A stretch of 64,000 nucleotides of DNA from Saccharophagus degradans 2-40 (GCF_000013665.1 NC_007912.1:62001-126000); one strand, 5' to 3'; shown: positions 10,306-20,186, numbered from the stretch's first letter. The notes: a model not told the origin generated them from the sequence alone. Numbers and translations: made by a program.

Positions 10306-10793
10306 TATCGTTTGCCCTTACATTGGTTACACAGGCCCACTACTTCCAATATTTGCTGGTTTACCGTAAACCGGTGTTGGGAGGCGGCGAGGTTTATAGC
10401 CTGTTGAATACTGTTGCTGCGAATTTCTTCTGTGTGGCCACAAGTGCCGCAAATAAACAGCGCTTCACTGTCTTTTTGAGTTGGGTGCGAGCAACCCATA
10501 TACGCGTTAAGCGAGTGCACCTTGTGGATTAAACCCTGCTCTAACAGAAAATCCAGCGAGCGATAAACCGTAGGCGGTGCCACCCGTTTGCGGTCGGAGT
10601 TATCTGCTAGCATATCCATTAATGTATAGGCACCGAGGGGTTTATGGCTTTGCCATACCAGCTCCAAAATTTGTCTGCGCAGCCTTGTTAGGCGCGCACC
10701 CTGTTTTTCACACAGTACTTTGGCCTGCTCTAGCGCCTTATGGACGCATTTGCTGTGATCGTGCTCGTCTTGAGTGTTTTTTAGGGTGAACAT
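10305..10793 (-). CDS. zur: Zinc uptake regulator Zur (Fur family)
   Basis: Fur-family repressor that blocks znu transcription when zinc is plentiful. The start at 10793 gives 162 aa; an in-frame ATG at 10841 would lie inside the Zur box, so the shorter form is preferred. The winged helix contains APPTVYRSLDFLLEQGLI, the classical Fur-family recognition helix. The C-terminal domain has CGTCG and CNQC pairs, the structural zinc site usual in Zur/Fur. A His/Asp-rich N-terminus (DEHDHSKC) is also present. It is the first gene of the zur-znuC-znuB operon, so it should autoregulate. Confidence 0.93.
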   Translation of the reverse strand: MFTLKNTQDEHDHSKCVHKALEQAKVLCEKQGARLTRLRRQILELVWQSHKPLGAYTLMDMLADNSDRKRVAPPTVYRSLDFLLEQGLIHKVHSLNAYMGCSHPTQKDSEALFICGTCGHTEEIRSNSIQQAINLAASQHRFTVNQQILEVVGLCNQCKGKR

Positions 10794-10824
10794 AGGAAAT
10801 TCGGGGCTTGTAGTCGCTTTTGTT

Positions 10825-10841
10825 ATGTTATCATATAACAC
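10825..10841. promoter_or_regulatory. Zur box between zur and znuA
   Basis: TGTTAT-cat-ATAACA at 10826-10840 is an inverted repeat with perfect six-base arms. It agrees closely with the gammaproteobacterial Zur consensus as I recall it (TGTTATAATATAACA core). It lies in the ~108-base divergent gap, 33 bases from the zur start and 61 from the znuA start, so one dimer pair could control both transcripts. Confidence 0.85.
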
Positions 10842-10901
10842 TTTGAGGCCAATTAAACCCCATAAATTGGCTGTTAAACATATTATTGATTGGATTAAGC
10901 G

Positions 10902-11882
10902 TTGAATTACCTACTAAAAAGCCTGTTAAAGCAGCACTCGTTTTTGTACCTAAGTATTACCTTGCTGGCCTTTTGGGGGGGGAGTGCATGGGCGCAGTCC
11001 GATGTAAAACGCCCTCAAATTTTGGTGAGCATTCAACCCATTGCGCTGCTTGTGCGCGACCTAATTGGTGACCAAGCCGACGTTCATACCCTGTTACCCG
11101 GTGGCTCTTCCCCTCATCACTTTCAATTAAAGGTGTCTGATCGCAAACGCCTATTAGAAGCCGATACCCTTATTTGGGTGGGTGAAGATTTAGAGCGTTT
11201 TTTAGAAAAAGTAGCGAATCAGCGCGCGACCAATCAGCAGGCGGTTATCGAACTAGTCGCTATCGACGGGTTAGAGTGGCCGCAAATGGCAAGCGTTGAA
11301 GAGCCCAAACAAGGCCACGCTTCCGATCATCAAGAGTATCATCAAGAACACGATCACAACGACCATCACCATGCCCACGGTGTAGACCCCCACTTATGGT
11401 TAAGCCCAACCAACGTGCAGCGCGTATGGCACGCATTGGCCCAGCAGCTTGGCGAGCAGTTTCCGCACTTAATTACCACCATAAACAACCGCTTGGCCAG
11501 CCAAACCCAAGCTTTGCAGCAGGCCAGTAGCGCAACAGAAACAGCATTCGCAGGTGTAACACAGGGCTATTATGTGTACCACGATGGCGTGGCCCACTTC
11601 GCCAAAGCAAACAACCTAGACCAACTAGGGGCGCTTACCCAGGTGCCAGACGAAGCCATAAGCGCAAAACACCTGCGCGAACTCAACCATAACGCCACCA
11701 ACGCCGCCTGCTTAATAGCCGATTGGAGCGAAGTACAACAGGCAAGCAAATACGGCAAGCGCTTGGGGCTTAGCGTTACCACGGTAGACGTATTAGCCAC
11801 CCAAACCGCCTACGCCAGCTATAACGATTACTACACAAAATTTGCCAAACAGTTCCAAGGTTGTTTTATACTGGCGCAATAA
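10902..11882 (+). CDS. znuA: Periplasmic zinc-binding protein ZnuA
   Basis: High-affinity zinc-binding protein of the cluster 9 (A-I) solute-binding family, 326 aa. A signal peptide ends at SAWAQ. The segment PGGSSPHHFQLKVSD carries one metal ligand His. A His/Asp-rich loop around residues 147-160 precedes GVDPHLWLSP, another ligand site. YVYHDGVAHFAKAN is the third conserved block. The start appears to be TTG at 10902: no in-frame ATG exists before the mature domain and the TTG gives a complete signal peptide. It is transcribed divergently from zur-znuCB across a Zur box. Confidence 0.93.
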   Translation: MNYLLKSLLKQHSFLYLSITLLAFWGGSAWAQSDVKRPQILVSIQPIALLVRDLIGDQADVHTLLPGGSSPHHFQLKVSDRKRLLEADTLIWVGEDLERFLEKVANQRATNQQAVIELVAIDGLEWPQMASVEEPKQGHASDHQEYHQEHDHNDHHHAHGVDPHLWLSPTNVQRVWHALAQQLGEQFPHLITTINNRLASQTQALQQASSATETAFAGVTQGYYVYHDGVAHFAKANNLDQLGALTQVPDEAISAKHLRELNHNATNAACLIADWSEVQQASKYGKRLGLSVTTVDVLATQTAYASYNDYYTKFAKQFQGCFILAQ

Positions 11883-11912
11883 TATTCACATAAAACCTTC
11901 CAGGGAGCGGAC

Positions 11913-13874
11913 ATGCGCCTTTCTAAACATCTAAAATGTTTGGCAATAGCTATCGTTATTGCATTTACTACTCATATACCATTTTCCACCGCACAAATTA
12001 CCAACGCCGATTACGCGGCCAACCCATCGTTGCAGTGGGTGTCTGTTAGTCCATCTGGTACGCGCTTAGCTTTTAGATACACCACCGACGAGATGGACCT
12101 AATACGCGTGATGGACCTTAAAGCAAAAAAAATGCTAGCGGGTTTTCGGGTAGATGAGATTACACCTCAGCAAATCTATTTTATTGACGACGATCGCATC
12201 GTACTGGTTGCCAAAGAAGAAAAGCGCGTACACGGGTTCAAAGGCATCATCGATATGAGCTCTGCCTTTGTTTATTCCATTAAGAAAAATGCAATCCGTC
12301 AATTGCTTATTCCCGGTGAAGTTGTTTACAAAGGGCAGAGCGGAATGGGCGATATTGTTGGTCTTTCTCCCGACGGTCAATTTGCTTACATGCCAGCTTT
12401 TGCTGAAAAAAGAATGGGTAGCAGTGCACCTACTTATTCGCTGTTAAAAGTTTCTTTGGGTGCTAAGAAAAAGAAACCTAAAATTATTCAACACGGTAAT
12501 CGTCACACTATTGATTATTTTTTAGATGGCGAAGGTAATATTTTAGCCATAGAAAAATACAATGAAGATAAACACCTGTATACCGTAGAGGTACCAGACG
12601 GTAAAAAATGGCGAGTTATTTACAGCGACGATAGCGATCTAAGAGACTTTGGCATTTGGGGTATAGCACCCGACAAAAAGCACTTAGTACTTGTAAACGA
12701 AGACCCAGATACAGGGTTTGACACTTGCTACACGATGTCCTTAGAAGATGGCAAAATTTCGGGTAAGTTGTTTGGCCGTGCAGATAAAGATATCGACCAT
12801 ATTATTACCGACATTAATCGCGTTATTTACGGTGTGCGCTACTCTGGTTTTACGCCTACCTATGAGTTTTTTGATAAAAAACTTACAGAGCGCGTTGCTA
12901 ACATTCAAAAAAAGTTTGAGGGCGAATCGGTTTTCTTACGTGATTGGTCTGCCGATTGGAAACACATTGTTGTGCAAACAACTGGCACAGTATTCTCTGG
13001 TGATTATTTCTTGCTAAACGACGGCGAGGCCACGCCTATTTTTGTGGGTTCTAAATTTGAGAAATTTGGCTCTGAGCAAATTAACCCCATTGTAAAATAT
13101 AACTACAAAGCCAGAGATGAGCTGGATATACCAGTATTAATAACATTACCGAGAAGCCAAAAAGATTCGCTTAAAAATTTACCGGCAATAATGATGCCCC
13201 ATGGTGGGCCTCGTCATCACGATAAATTTGCTTTTGATTGGATGGCGCAAGCATTTGCTAACGCTGGCTATGTTGTTATACAGCCACAATTTAGAGGTTC
13301 AGACGGCTTTGGTTTAGCCCACCTACTAGCAGGTAAAGGCGAGTGGGGCGGTAAGATGCAAACCGACCTACTAGACGGTATAGATATGCTGGTTAAACAA
13401 GGTTTTATCAATAAAGACAGAGTGTGTATTGTGGGCTGGAGTTACGGTGGCTATGCGGCCTTAGCTGGCGGCGCATTTTATAGCGATTATTACAAGTGTG
13501 TTGTGTCTGTTAATGGCGTATCTGATGTGTACGAAATTATGAAAGACGAAAAGCGAGACAACCACCGCGTTTTCGATACTTACGCTTATTGGAAGAGTGT
13601 AATTGGAGAAGACAAAATGGATAAAGAATCGCTGGCAGCAATTTCCCCCTCTAAATTTGCCGATAACTTTAATGTGCCGGTGTTGCTAATTTATGGTGAT
13701 AAAGACGAAGTAGTCGCCCCAGAGCAAACCAAAATTATGTACAAAGCCCTTAAAAAAGCCGATAAGCAAGTAGAAGTTATTCGTATGAAAGGCGAAGAAC
13801 ACAGTTTTGATAACCCAGAAAACCGTGAAAAAACCTTAGATGCGATAATAGAATTTGTGAATAAAAATATTTAA
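11913..13874 (+). CDS. S9-family serine peptidase (prolyl oligopeptidase / acylaminoacyl-peptidase type)
   Basis: Exported peptidase of 653 aa. An N-terminal signal peptide (to about residue 28) is followed by a beta-propeller-like region (~30-400) and an alpha/beta-hydrolase domain. The catalytic triad is readable as Ser510 in GWSYGGYAAL, Asp598 in YGDKDEVV and His630 in GEEHSF. MMPHGGPRHHD provides the oxyanion region. It probably trims short peptides in the periplasm; substrate is not predictable. It has a clear ribosome-binding site (AGGGAG) and ends at a strong hairpin terminator. It lies just after znuA, but there is no evidence of a shared function. Confidence 0.9.
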   Translation: MRLSKHLKCLAIAIVIAFTTHIPFSTAQITNADYAANPSLQWVSVSPSGTRLAFRYTTDEMDLIRVMDLKAKKMLAGFRVDEITPQQIYFIDDDRIVLVAKEEKRVHGFKGIIDMSSAFVYSIKKNAIRQLLIPGEVVYKGQSGMGDIVGLSPDGQFAYMPAFAEKRMGSSAPTYSLLKVSLGAKKKKPKIIQHGNRHTIDYFLDGEGNILAIEKYNEDKHLYTVEVPDGKKWRVIYSDDSDLRDFGIWGIAPDKKHLVLVNEDPDTGFDTCYTMSLEDGKISGKLFGRADKDIDHIITDINRVIYGVRYSGFTPTYEFFDKKLTERVANIQKKFEGESVFLRDWSADWKHIVVQTTGTVFSGDYFLLNDGEATPIFVGSKFEKFGSEQINPIVKYNYKARDELDIPVLITLPRSQKDSLKNLPAIMMPHGGPRHHDKFAFDWMAQAFANAGYVVIQPQFRGSDGFGLAHLLAGKGEWGGKMQTDLLDGIDMLVKQGFINKDRVCIVGWSYGGYAALAGGAFYSDYYKCVVSVNGVSDVYEIMKDEKRDNHRVFDTYAYWKSVIGEDKMDKESLAAISPSKFADNFNVPVLLIYGDKDEVVAPEQTKIMYKALKKADKQVEVIRMKGEEHSFDNPENREKTLDAIIEFVNKNI

Positions 13875-13884
13875 CATTCTCCCC

Positions 13885-13909
13885 AAAAAGCGGCTAAGCC
13901 GCTTTTTTT
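13885..13909. terminator. Bidirectional intrinsic terminator
   Basis: AAAAAGCGGC-TAA-GCCGCTTTTTTT forms a ten-base-pair stem with a three-base loop and a T-run. It serves the S9 peptidase and, on the other strand (T-run from the leading A5), the converging LuxR-type gene. Confidence 0.9.
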
Positions 13910-13943
13910 ATGCCTGTTTTTTCTCACTACTGCGCACTGCTCG

Positions 13944-15053
13944 CTAAATAACTTGCGTTGTTATCAGCTTGGCAACCAACTGGCTTTGGCTGTTTGTTTG
14001 CGTTTTGCTTAAGCAGGTTTTTATTTGTTGTCTAACGGTGCCTATACTTGCATTCCGCTGCTTGGCGATTTCTTGCGTTGTTAATCCAGAGCATAAGGCT
14101 GCACACACTTCGGCTTCGGCAATTGTTAAATTAAATAGCTCACGTATTATTTCAGCAGATATTTCCACGCGAGTGGCAATAGGTTTAACAGTAATAATTA
14201 GCGCAGGAATTTTATGCTTGCCCCAAGGTGTGGAAATTTCTTCAAACCAGGGTTGGATGTTTATCCTGTAACGCACATCGCCTGCCTGCGTGAGCAGGCT
14301 AGTATCGAGCGAATTTCTTTCTGACCACACTAATTGTTCAACTAATTGTTGTACTTGAGAGTGAGTGGACAAATTTTCAAAGCGTAACTTTTTATCCAAA
14401 CCTACGTGTAAAAGCCGAGATTGGCGGAGCAGTTGTTCTGCGGCGTTGTTGTTGTAGTGCAACTCAAATTTAGTTGAGCAGATAAGCGTGGCATCAGTTA
14501 CTGTGTTTAAAAAAGTGTGCAATGAGTTGTCTGCTTGTGTTGCGACCTGTAATTGCTGCCCAATAAGTAAACTTTGCTGAATATGTTTTAAAAAGCTAGA
14601 GGCTAATTCCGCTTGGCCGGCAGAAAACTGTTGATCGCCTTCGCCACGCATAAATGCCAGCTCGGTCATCACTGGTTGTTGTGCTGAAAGTAACAGGCAG
14701 CCAATGGAGTGGCGGATATCCGCGGGGCGAGCGAAGTCATTATAAATTTCTGATTGTTTAAAAGCTTTATCGTCGTAAACAGCATGGCTTGCATGAAAGC
14801 GATTGGGAGTGTGATTAGCCAGTGCCTGTGTCCATACATCTACTTTATAAAAGTGCTCTTGATAGGTTTGGAAATGGCCGTCACTAAAGCCGTGTTCTAT
14901 AAAAGCGAAGGGCTGTTCCTGAGTAGAGTGGCGGGCTGCAATAAAGGCATGGCTAGAATTAAGCACTTTGGCAAGGTTGGAGAGAGTGTCAGACCATAAT
15001 TCCGGCTGTCGAATAGTGGCGTAAATTTGCTCAATAACATCGGTATCTTTCAT
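13944..15053 (-). CDS. LuxR-type transcriptional regulator
   Basis: About 369 aa when started at the ATG at 15053 (MKDTDVIEQIYATI); an upstream in-frame start at 15137 would add 28 unlikely residues. The last ~65 residues form a LuxR/GerE helix-turn-helix (LTIAEAEVCAALCSGLTTQEIAKQRNASIGTVRQQI). The N-terminal 150 residues look like a PAS- or GAF-like sensing region but match no family I can name. The architecture recurs in Cellvibrionaceae-type genomes. It is divergent from the lipoprotein gene at 15167, with a ~110-base shared gap, so it may regulate that gene; this is inference. Confidence 0.8.
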   Translation of the reverse strand: MKDTDVIEQIYATIRQPELWSDTLSNLAKVLNSSHAFIAARHSTQEQPFAFIEHGFSDGHFQTYQEHFYKVDVWTQALANHTPNRFHASHAVYDDKAFKQSEIYNDFARPADIRHSIGCLLLSAQQPVMTELAFMRGEGDQQFSAGQAELASSFLKHIQQSLLIGQQLQVATQADNSLHTFLNTVTDATLICSTKFELHYNNNAAEQLLRQSRLLHVGLDKKLRFENLSTHSQVQQLVEQLVWSERNSLDTSLLTQAGDVRYRINIQPWFEEISTPWGKHKIPALIITVKPIATRVEISAEIIRELFNLTIAEAEVCAALCSGLTTQEIAKQRNASIGTVRQQIKTCLSKTQTNSQSQLVAKLITTQVI

Positions 15054-15166
15054 GTGTGCTAACTTATTGAATACTTTATTTAATACGTATACCAAATGGT
15101 AGACGACGCGACAGAGTAGTGGAAGTAAATTTGGCACCTAAATTTATGTTGTTTTGAGGTAAATAC

Positions 15167-16501
15167 ATGCAGCATCACTACAAATTGATACTTCCCCTCA
15201 CAATAGCCGCACTCGCTAGTGCCTGTGGTAGTGGTGGCGATGACGGGGGCGATAGCTCTGGTGGAAGTAGCAGTAAATACGTTTACATGAGTACTTATTC
15301 CTCCGAGGTTGGTCGTTTTGTAGACAGTGCCGTTGGCGGCGTAGAATATTGTCAGGTGCTATTTAATGTTCGTAACTTAGACGATTCCATTGATGCTGAA
15401 CGTATTGATCAATGTGGAATTACCGATTCCGATGGCAGCTTTAGCTATACCCTAAGTGTGCAGGGTACTGAAGATCTGATTAACCCCGTGCTAGATGGCG
15501 ACGGCTTACAAGGGCGCCAATCGGCAATTATTGATTCAGCTATTCGCTTTAATGTGCGCGGTATTCAATTGCCCGATGTACCTGTCGACCAACTTATTAC
15601 ACCCCTGAGCTTTTCTGCAGATAACAGCCTAGATCAGACTGCTATCAATGTGGCTAGGCTTTTGGTATCGCTGGATAGCAATAACAACCTAGAAGACGGA
15701 ATTTATATTTCTGGCGACGACTTTTCCAATAATATTTTAGATTTTGGTGCGGACTCTGAAGTGTTTGCAACAGCCGCACAAGTAACCTTAAACGAAGCCG
15801 AGCTAACCCTTGCCGCCGAAGATGAAGTGATTACGCATGTTAATGAATCGCTATCAAACCTAACGCAACTTGCCGGTACATGGGTGTTTGCTAATAACAG
15901 TCAACAGAGTTTTGTACAGGTGAGTTTGTTTAGCGATGGTACCTACACCCATATAGAAAAAGGCGACGAAATCGACCCGTCGGGCATGGAGTGGGGTAGT
16001 TATACCCTAAACAATGGCGAGATAACCTTTAAAGCCTACACCGATAACAATGGCGCTATTGGTTTAATCGATTCACCACTAGGGTCAACACTTACCACGC
16101 CCACCACACTGGGCTATAGCTTAAGCGAAGATACAAACACACTCACTTTAGTGGACGGTAACGAGAGCTTTGATTTAGTGCGCGCAGCCAATATAACCGA
16201 CTCGATAGTAGGTACTTGGAAGCCAAAGTATAAAACTCGCGCCTATTACATAAGCCTAAGTTTTTTTGAAAATGGCCTTTATAGTCACGGTGAGCTCGGT
16301 GACGCGGATGAACCAGACGGAATAGAAATAGGCCAATACGATTTGAACAGCTCCACTGGTCGATTAATACCTACATTGTATGTAGACACTAACGGTTCGA
16401 CAGGTTTAAGTGATGCTGTTAACGAAGGTGAAGTGCTAACAGTAGAAGTGAACGGAGATGAGCTTACCTTTAACGGTGAGATGGTTTTTGTTCGCCAATA
16501 A
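15167..16501 (+). CDS. Uncharacterised lipoprotein with a duplicated C-terminal module
   Basis: The N-terminus is a lipoprotein signal with lipobox LASAC (Cys20), followed by a Gly/Ser/Asp-rich spacer. Residues ~35-200 resemble surface lipoproteins with a D-x-D-G-x-F signature (DSDGSFSY). Residues ~230-335 and ~340-444 are two copies of the same module: each begins GTW, continues with a [VI]SLxFxxG-[TL]Y segment, then G-[SQ]-Y and a DNNGxxGL/DTNGSTGL motif. The modules are probably small beta-barrel or calycin-like domains. No enzymatic motif is seen. Function unknown. Confidence 0.8.
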   Translation: MQHHYKLILPLTIAALASACGSGGDDGGDSSGGSSSKYVYMSTYSSEVGRFVDSAVGGVEYCQVLFNVRNLDDSIDAERIDQCGITDSDGSFSYTLSVQGTEDLINPVLDGDGLQGRQSAIIDSAIRFNVRGIQLPDVPVDQLITPLSFSADNSLDQTAINVARLLVSLDSNNNLEDGIYISGDDFSNNILDFGADSEVFATAAQVTLNEAELTLAAEDEVITHVNESLSNLTQLAGTWVFANNSQQSFVQVSLFSDGTYTHIEKGDEIDPSGMEWGSYTLNNGEITFKAYTDNNGAIGLIDSPLGSTLTTPTTLGYSLSEDTNTLTLVDGNESFDLVRAANITDSIVGTWKPKYKTRAYYISLSFFENGLYSHGELGDADEPDGIEIGQYDLNSSTGRLIPTLYVDTNGSTGLSDAVNEGEVLTVEVNGDELTFNGEMVFVRQ

Positions 16502-16525
16502 TGTTGGCCCTTACCCTGTGAGTTG

Positions 16526-16549
16526 AACGCCCTTCGGGGCGTTTTTTTT
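16526..16549 (+). terminator. Intrinsic terminator after the lipoprotein gene
   Basis: AACGCCC-TTCG-GGGCGTT is a stem with a stable TTCG tetraloop followed by eight T. Confidence 0.92.
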
Positions 16550-16669
16550 CGCCCGCAGTTTCGAATAGAAATTAAAAATATCAGTGCTTATTCGCAATTG
16601 CACTGAGTACTCACAAGAGCACAAAAATGTGATTGTTTTCTTGTTCAAGCGGAATGTAAAGGATTACCA

Positions 16670-16683
16670 TGTAACCGGTTGCA
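16670..16683. promoter_or_regulatory. Candidate LacI-family operator upstream of the mannanase
   Basis: TGTAACCGGTTGCA is a 14-base inverted repeat (12 of 14 positions symmetric) with the CG centre and TGnAACC half-site usual for LacI-family repressors of sugar utilisation. It lies about 180 bases before the start of the secreted mannanase in a 360-base gap (16502-16861) that otherwise shows only the terminator of the previous gene. The regulator itself is not in the window. Confidence 0.5.
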
Positions 16684-16861
16684 CGTATTCCCGTTAAACG
16701 TCGGGGTGTGGTAGCCATGTGTGTAACTACGACAATAACTAGCGCACACAGGGGCGATGCATATCTAACTACTGGGCAGGCTTTCTACTTAATTTACGTT
16801 TCATCCTGTGTATTTATTCGTGTGTCGCGCTAATCATCCATAAAAATCAAAAGGTTTAATC

Positions 16862-18547
16862 ATGTTTAACAAGATATCTACACCCGCGTTAAGCGGTTGG
16901 AGCAAGGCTGCGCGCTATTTATGCCATACGGCTACTGGCGCATTAATGTTGGCTGCAAGTACGGTAAATGCGGGGTTTAGCGTTTCGGGTACGCAGCTGT
17001 TAGATGATAACGGCCAAGCGTTTATTATGCGCGGTGTTAATCATCCGCATGCGTGGTACGCCAATCAAACCAGCTCGTTTGCTGATATAGCTTCAGTAGG
17101 TGCTAATACGGTTCGAGTGGTACTAAGCGATGGCCAGCAATGGACGCGCAACAGCGCATCTGATGTGGCGAATGTTATCTCGCTATGTAAAGCAAACAAG
17201 TTAGTGTGTGTTCTTGAGGTACACGATGTAACCGGTTCAGGCGAGGCCAGTGCGGCGGGTACCTTGGCAAATGCGGCCCAGTATTGGGTAGATATTGCCA
17301 ACGTGCTTAAGGGGCAAGAAGATTACGTAATAATCAATATTGCCAACGAACCGTTCGGCAACAATGTGCCTGCCAGTAATTGGATTAACCAGCACAAAGC
17401 GGCTATTCAAACGCTGCGAGCGGCCGGTTTAACCCACACGCTAATGATAGATGCGGCAAACTGGGGGCAAGATTGGCAACAAGTAATGCTAAACAATGCT
17501 TCAGAGGTGGCACAGGCCGATAGCCTAAGTAACACCATGTTTAGCGTGCATATGTATCAGGTTTACAACAACTTAAGCACCGTAGAAAACTATGTGTCTA
17601 CGTTTTTAAGTAGCCATAACTTGCCGTTAATAGTGGGGGAGTTTGGTGCAGATCACCAAGGTGAAGAGGTTGATGAAGATGCAATTTTATCTGTGGCAGA
17701 GCAGTATGGCATTGGCTACTTAGGCTGGAGTTGGTCGGGCAATGGCAGTTGTTGCGGCACCTTAGATATAACCAACAACTTTAACGTTAACAGTTTAACC
17801 AGTTGGGGTAACCGCCTAATAAACGGTACCAATGGTATTAAAGCAACCTCGGTAATTGCATCTGTATACGGTGGCTCGTCGAGCAGTTCTAGTTCATCTA
17901 GTAGCTCTTCAACTAGCTCTAGCAGTTCCAGTTCTTCTACCAGTTCATCCAGCAGTTCGTCCGGTTCTAGTGGTGGTGCGCAACAGTGTAATTGGTACGG
18001 CTCGGTTTACCCATTGTGTAATAATCAAGCCAGTGGTTGGGGCTGGGAAAATCAGCAAAGCTGTATTGGCCGTACTACCTGCGAAAGTCAGTCTGGTAAT
18101 GGCGGAGTTATTGGCGGGTCTTCGTCGAGCAGTTCTTCTAGTAGTTCATCAAGCAGTTCTTCTAGCAGCTCATCCAGTAGCAGTTCTAGCTCATCTAGCA
18201 GCAGCTCGTCGTCCTCAAGTTCTTCTTCTTCTAGTAGTTCATCGGGCGGCAGTGGTGCAACTTGCGAACACATAATTACAAATAGTTGGAACAGCGGTTT
18301 TCAAGGGGCGGTGCGCATTACCAATAATGGCAGCAGTGCCATTAACGGCTGGCAAGTAAGTTGGAGCTACAGTGATGGCACAACCATTGGCAGTGTATGG
18401 AATGCCAATCAAAGCGGTAGCAACCCTTACACAGCCAGCAATTTAGGGTGGAACGCCACGGTTAACCCTGGGCAGTCGGTAGAGTTTGGTTTTACTGCCA
18501 ACGGCGGCGGTGCTGCATCAGCAGTGACGGGGTCGGTTTGTAACTAA
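16862..18547 (+). CDS. Secreted endo-beta-1,4-mannanase-like GH5 (subfamily 8 type) with CBM10 and CBM2
   Basis: Modular secreted glycoside hydrolase, 561 aa. Order: signal peptide (to ~37), GH5 catalytic domain (~38-335), polyserine linker (~339-372), CBM10 (~373-411, with [11 protein letters not shown] and WGWENQQSC), second polyserine linker (~419-465), CBM2 (~466-561, with [11 protein letters not shown] and GWQVSWSY). Catalytic acid/base is Glu163 in ANEPFG and nucleophile Glu260 in VGEFGAD. The start [17 protein letters not shown] and [11 protein letters not shown] fit GH5_8 beta-mannanases better than cellulases, but an endoglucanase role cannot be excluded. CBM10 and CBM2 normally bind crystalline cellulose, so the enzyme probably attacks mannan in plant cell wall. 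Polyserine linkers are characteristic of Saccharophagus/Cellvibrio/Teredinibacter. Confidence 0.9.
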   Translation: MFNKISTPALSGWSKAARYLCHTATGALMLAASTVNAGFSVSGTQLLDDNGQAFIMRGVNHPHAWYANQTSSFADIASVGANTVRVVLSDGQQWTRNSASDVANVISLCKANKLVCVLEVHDVTGSGEASAAGTLANAAQYWVDIANVLKGQEDYVIINIANEPFGNNVPASNWINQHKAAIQTLRAAGLTHTLMIDAANWGQDWQQVMLNNASEVAQADSLSNTMFSVHMYQVYNNLSTVENYVSTFLSSHNLPLIVGEFGADHQGEEVDEDAILSVAEQYGIGYLGWSWSGNGSCCGTLDITNNFNVNSLTSWGNRLINGTNGIKATSVIASVYGGSSSSSSSSSSSSTSSSSSSSSTSSSSSSSGSSGGAQQCNWYGSVYPLCNNQASGWGWENQQSCIGRTTCESQSGNGGVIGGSSSSSSSSSSSSSSSSSSSSSSSSSSSSSSSSSSSSSSSSSSGGSGATCEHIITNSWNSGFQGAVRITNNGSSAINGWQVSWSYSDGTTIGSVWNANQSGSNPYTASNLGWNATVNPGQSVEFGFTANGGGAASAVTGSVCN

Positions 18548-18569
18548 GCGTTAATCACAAAAGGCACAT

Positions 18570-18595
18570 AGCGCCCCTCGGGGCGCTTTTTATTT
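18570..18595. terminator. Terminator between mannanase and nhaD
   Basis: AGCGCCCC-TC-GGGGCGCT followed by TTTTATTT. The short gap (46 bases) between converging genes suggests it serves both, although the minus-strand T-run is poor. Confidence 0.88.
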
Positions 18596-19997
18596 AACTA
18601 TTAATTAAAAAATGTACCCAAATACTTGCGCCGTAGCCCAGTGCAATAGCGGGTGTCCATTTTAAGTGGCTAAAAAAAGTATAAAAACCGCGGGCTTGGC
18701 CCATAAGTGCCACTCCTGCCGCAGAGCCAATAGATAACAAGCTACCGCCAACGCCTGCCGTTAACGTTACCAGCAGCCATTGAGTTTCGTTCATAGCGGG
18801 GTTCATGGTTAATACCGCAAACATAACGGGAATGTTATCCACAATGGCAGACATAACGCCCACTAAAATATTCGCGGTTGTAGGGCCAAGCTCACCATAC
18901 ATAAATGCCGATGTCATACCCAAGTAACCAATAAAGCCCAAGCCGCCAACGGCAAGAATTACTCCGTAAAAAAAGAACAATGTATCCCACTCGGCCTTAG
19001 CGATTTTGTCGAAAATATCAAAGTCGTCTTCAATTTTGTGGTTAGTTGGCATATCAGAATGGTCAAATTGAGATCGGCCCTTTTTACGTAGGTAATAGCC
19101 AAACAGCTTTAAATAGGCAAGCCCTGTCATCATGCCAAATACTGGGGGCAGGTGTAAAAAGTTATGGAAGCTAACCGCAGTAACAATGGTAAGAATAAAC
19201 AGGCCAACAATAACCAAACCACCGGTTTTCATTTGCTCTGGTTCATCCTCTACCACTGCTGGCTGCCCGCTGGGTAGGGCAAGGTGCATAATTGCAGCGG
19301 GAATAACAAAATTAACCAGTGAGGGTAATAGCAAATTAAAGAAGGTAAAAAACTCAATAATACCTTTTCGCCAAACCATTAAAGTTGTAATGTCGCCAAA
19401 GGGGCTAAACGCACCGCCTGCGTTAGTGGCTACAACTATGTTCACACAACCTATGGCAATAAACTGGGGCTTGTCTTTACCTACCGCCATAATTACTGCG
19501 CACATAATTAACGCGGTGGTTAGGTTATCTGCTACGGGCGATATAAAAAAAGCTAAAAAGCCGGTAAGCCAAAACAAACTTTTGTAACTAAAGCCCTTAA
19601 GCACTAGCCAATCGCGCAGGCTATCGAAAACGCCACGCTCTAGCATGGCGTTTATATAGGTCATGGCCACGAGTAAGAAAAAGAATAGCTCGGCGTATTC
19701 TAAAAAGTTATGGCGTATGGCCTCTTCAGCACTGTGATGATCGCTTTGGCCGCTGTAAACAAAGGCAATAAGCACCCAAATAAGCCCGGCCGCGAGCAGC
19801 ACCGGTTTGGACTTGCGCATATGCAGCTGCTCTTCAAATATAACCAGCGTATAAGCCACAACAAATATAGCAAGCGCAACAAACCCCACCCAGTGGTGAG
19901 TAAGGTCGAGAGCTACATGAGAGCTGGCAGCGGCAGAAGCGAGCGCAGGAAACAAAAACAACACACCCGCCCAAATAACAATAATGCAATGTTTCAT
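18594..19997 (-). CDS. nhaD: Na+/H+ antiporter NhaD
   Basis: Inner-membrane sodium/proton antiporter, 467 aa, with an N-terminal signal-like segment and about 12 further hydrophobic segments. Conserved blocks of the NhaD/ArsB superfamily are present: SPVADNLTTALIMC, NAGGAFSPFGDITTLMVW, and VDNIPVMFAVLTMNP. Exchange of cytoplasmic Na+ for external protons fits a marine organism. Length is normal for NhaD. It stands alone, with a ~190-base upstream gap in which I see no clear operator. Confidence 0.93.
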   Translation of the reverse strand: MKHCIIVIWAGVLFLFPALASAAASSHVALDLTHHWVGFVALAIFVVAYTLVIFEEQLHMRKSKPVLLAAGLIWVLIAFVYSGQSDHHSAEEAIRHNFLEYAELFFFLLVAMTYINAMLERGVFDSLRDWLVLKGFSYKSLFWLTGFLAFFISPVADNLTTALIMCAVIMAVGKDKPQFIAIGCVNIVVATNAGGAFSPFGDITTLMVWRKGIIEFFTFFNLLLPSLVNFVIPAAIMHLALPSGQPAVVEDEPEQMKTGGLVIVGLFILTIVTAVSFHNFLHLPPVFGMMTGLAYLKLFGYYLRKKGRSQFDHSDMPTNHKIEDDFDIFDKIAKAEWDTLFFFYGVILAVGGLGFIGYLGMTSAFMYGELGPTTANILVGVMSAIVDNIPVMFAVLTMNPAMNETQWLLVTLTAGVGGSLLSIGSAAGVALMGQARGFYTFFSHLKWTPAIALGYGASIWVHFLINS

Positions 19998-20186
19998 AGG
20001 GCCATCCGATAACTAACTATTTAATATCGATTGAACAGTAGAAGAAAACACCAGCCCGAAAGCCGATCTACTACAAAAGTATAGCCCTAATAGTGCGCCA
20101 CTAATTTGATTAGTCTCAATCAAGATGGCATCAACCTACTAGTTATATAGTACCTAGTGATTCGCTATTAGTAGTTATCGATTAAT

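Noticed and set aside
17227-17239. Second copy of TGTAACCGGTT inside the mannanase gene
   Set aside because: Only half of the palindrome is kept (right arm TCA), and the codons encode a normal part of the catalytic domain.
18088-18273. Minus-strand acidic frame (Glu/Leu/Asp repeats) opposite the second polyserine linker
   Set aside because: Direct by-product of serine codons read on the other strand.
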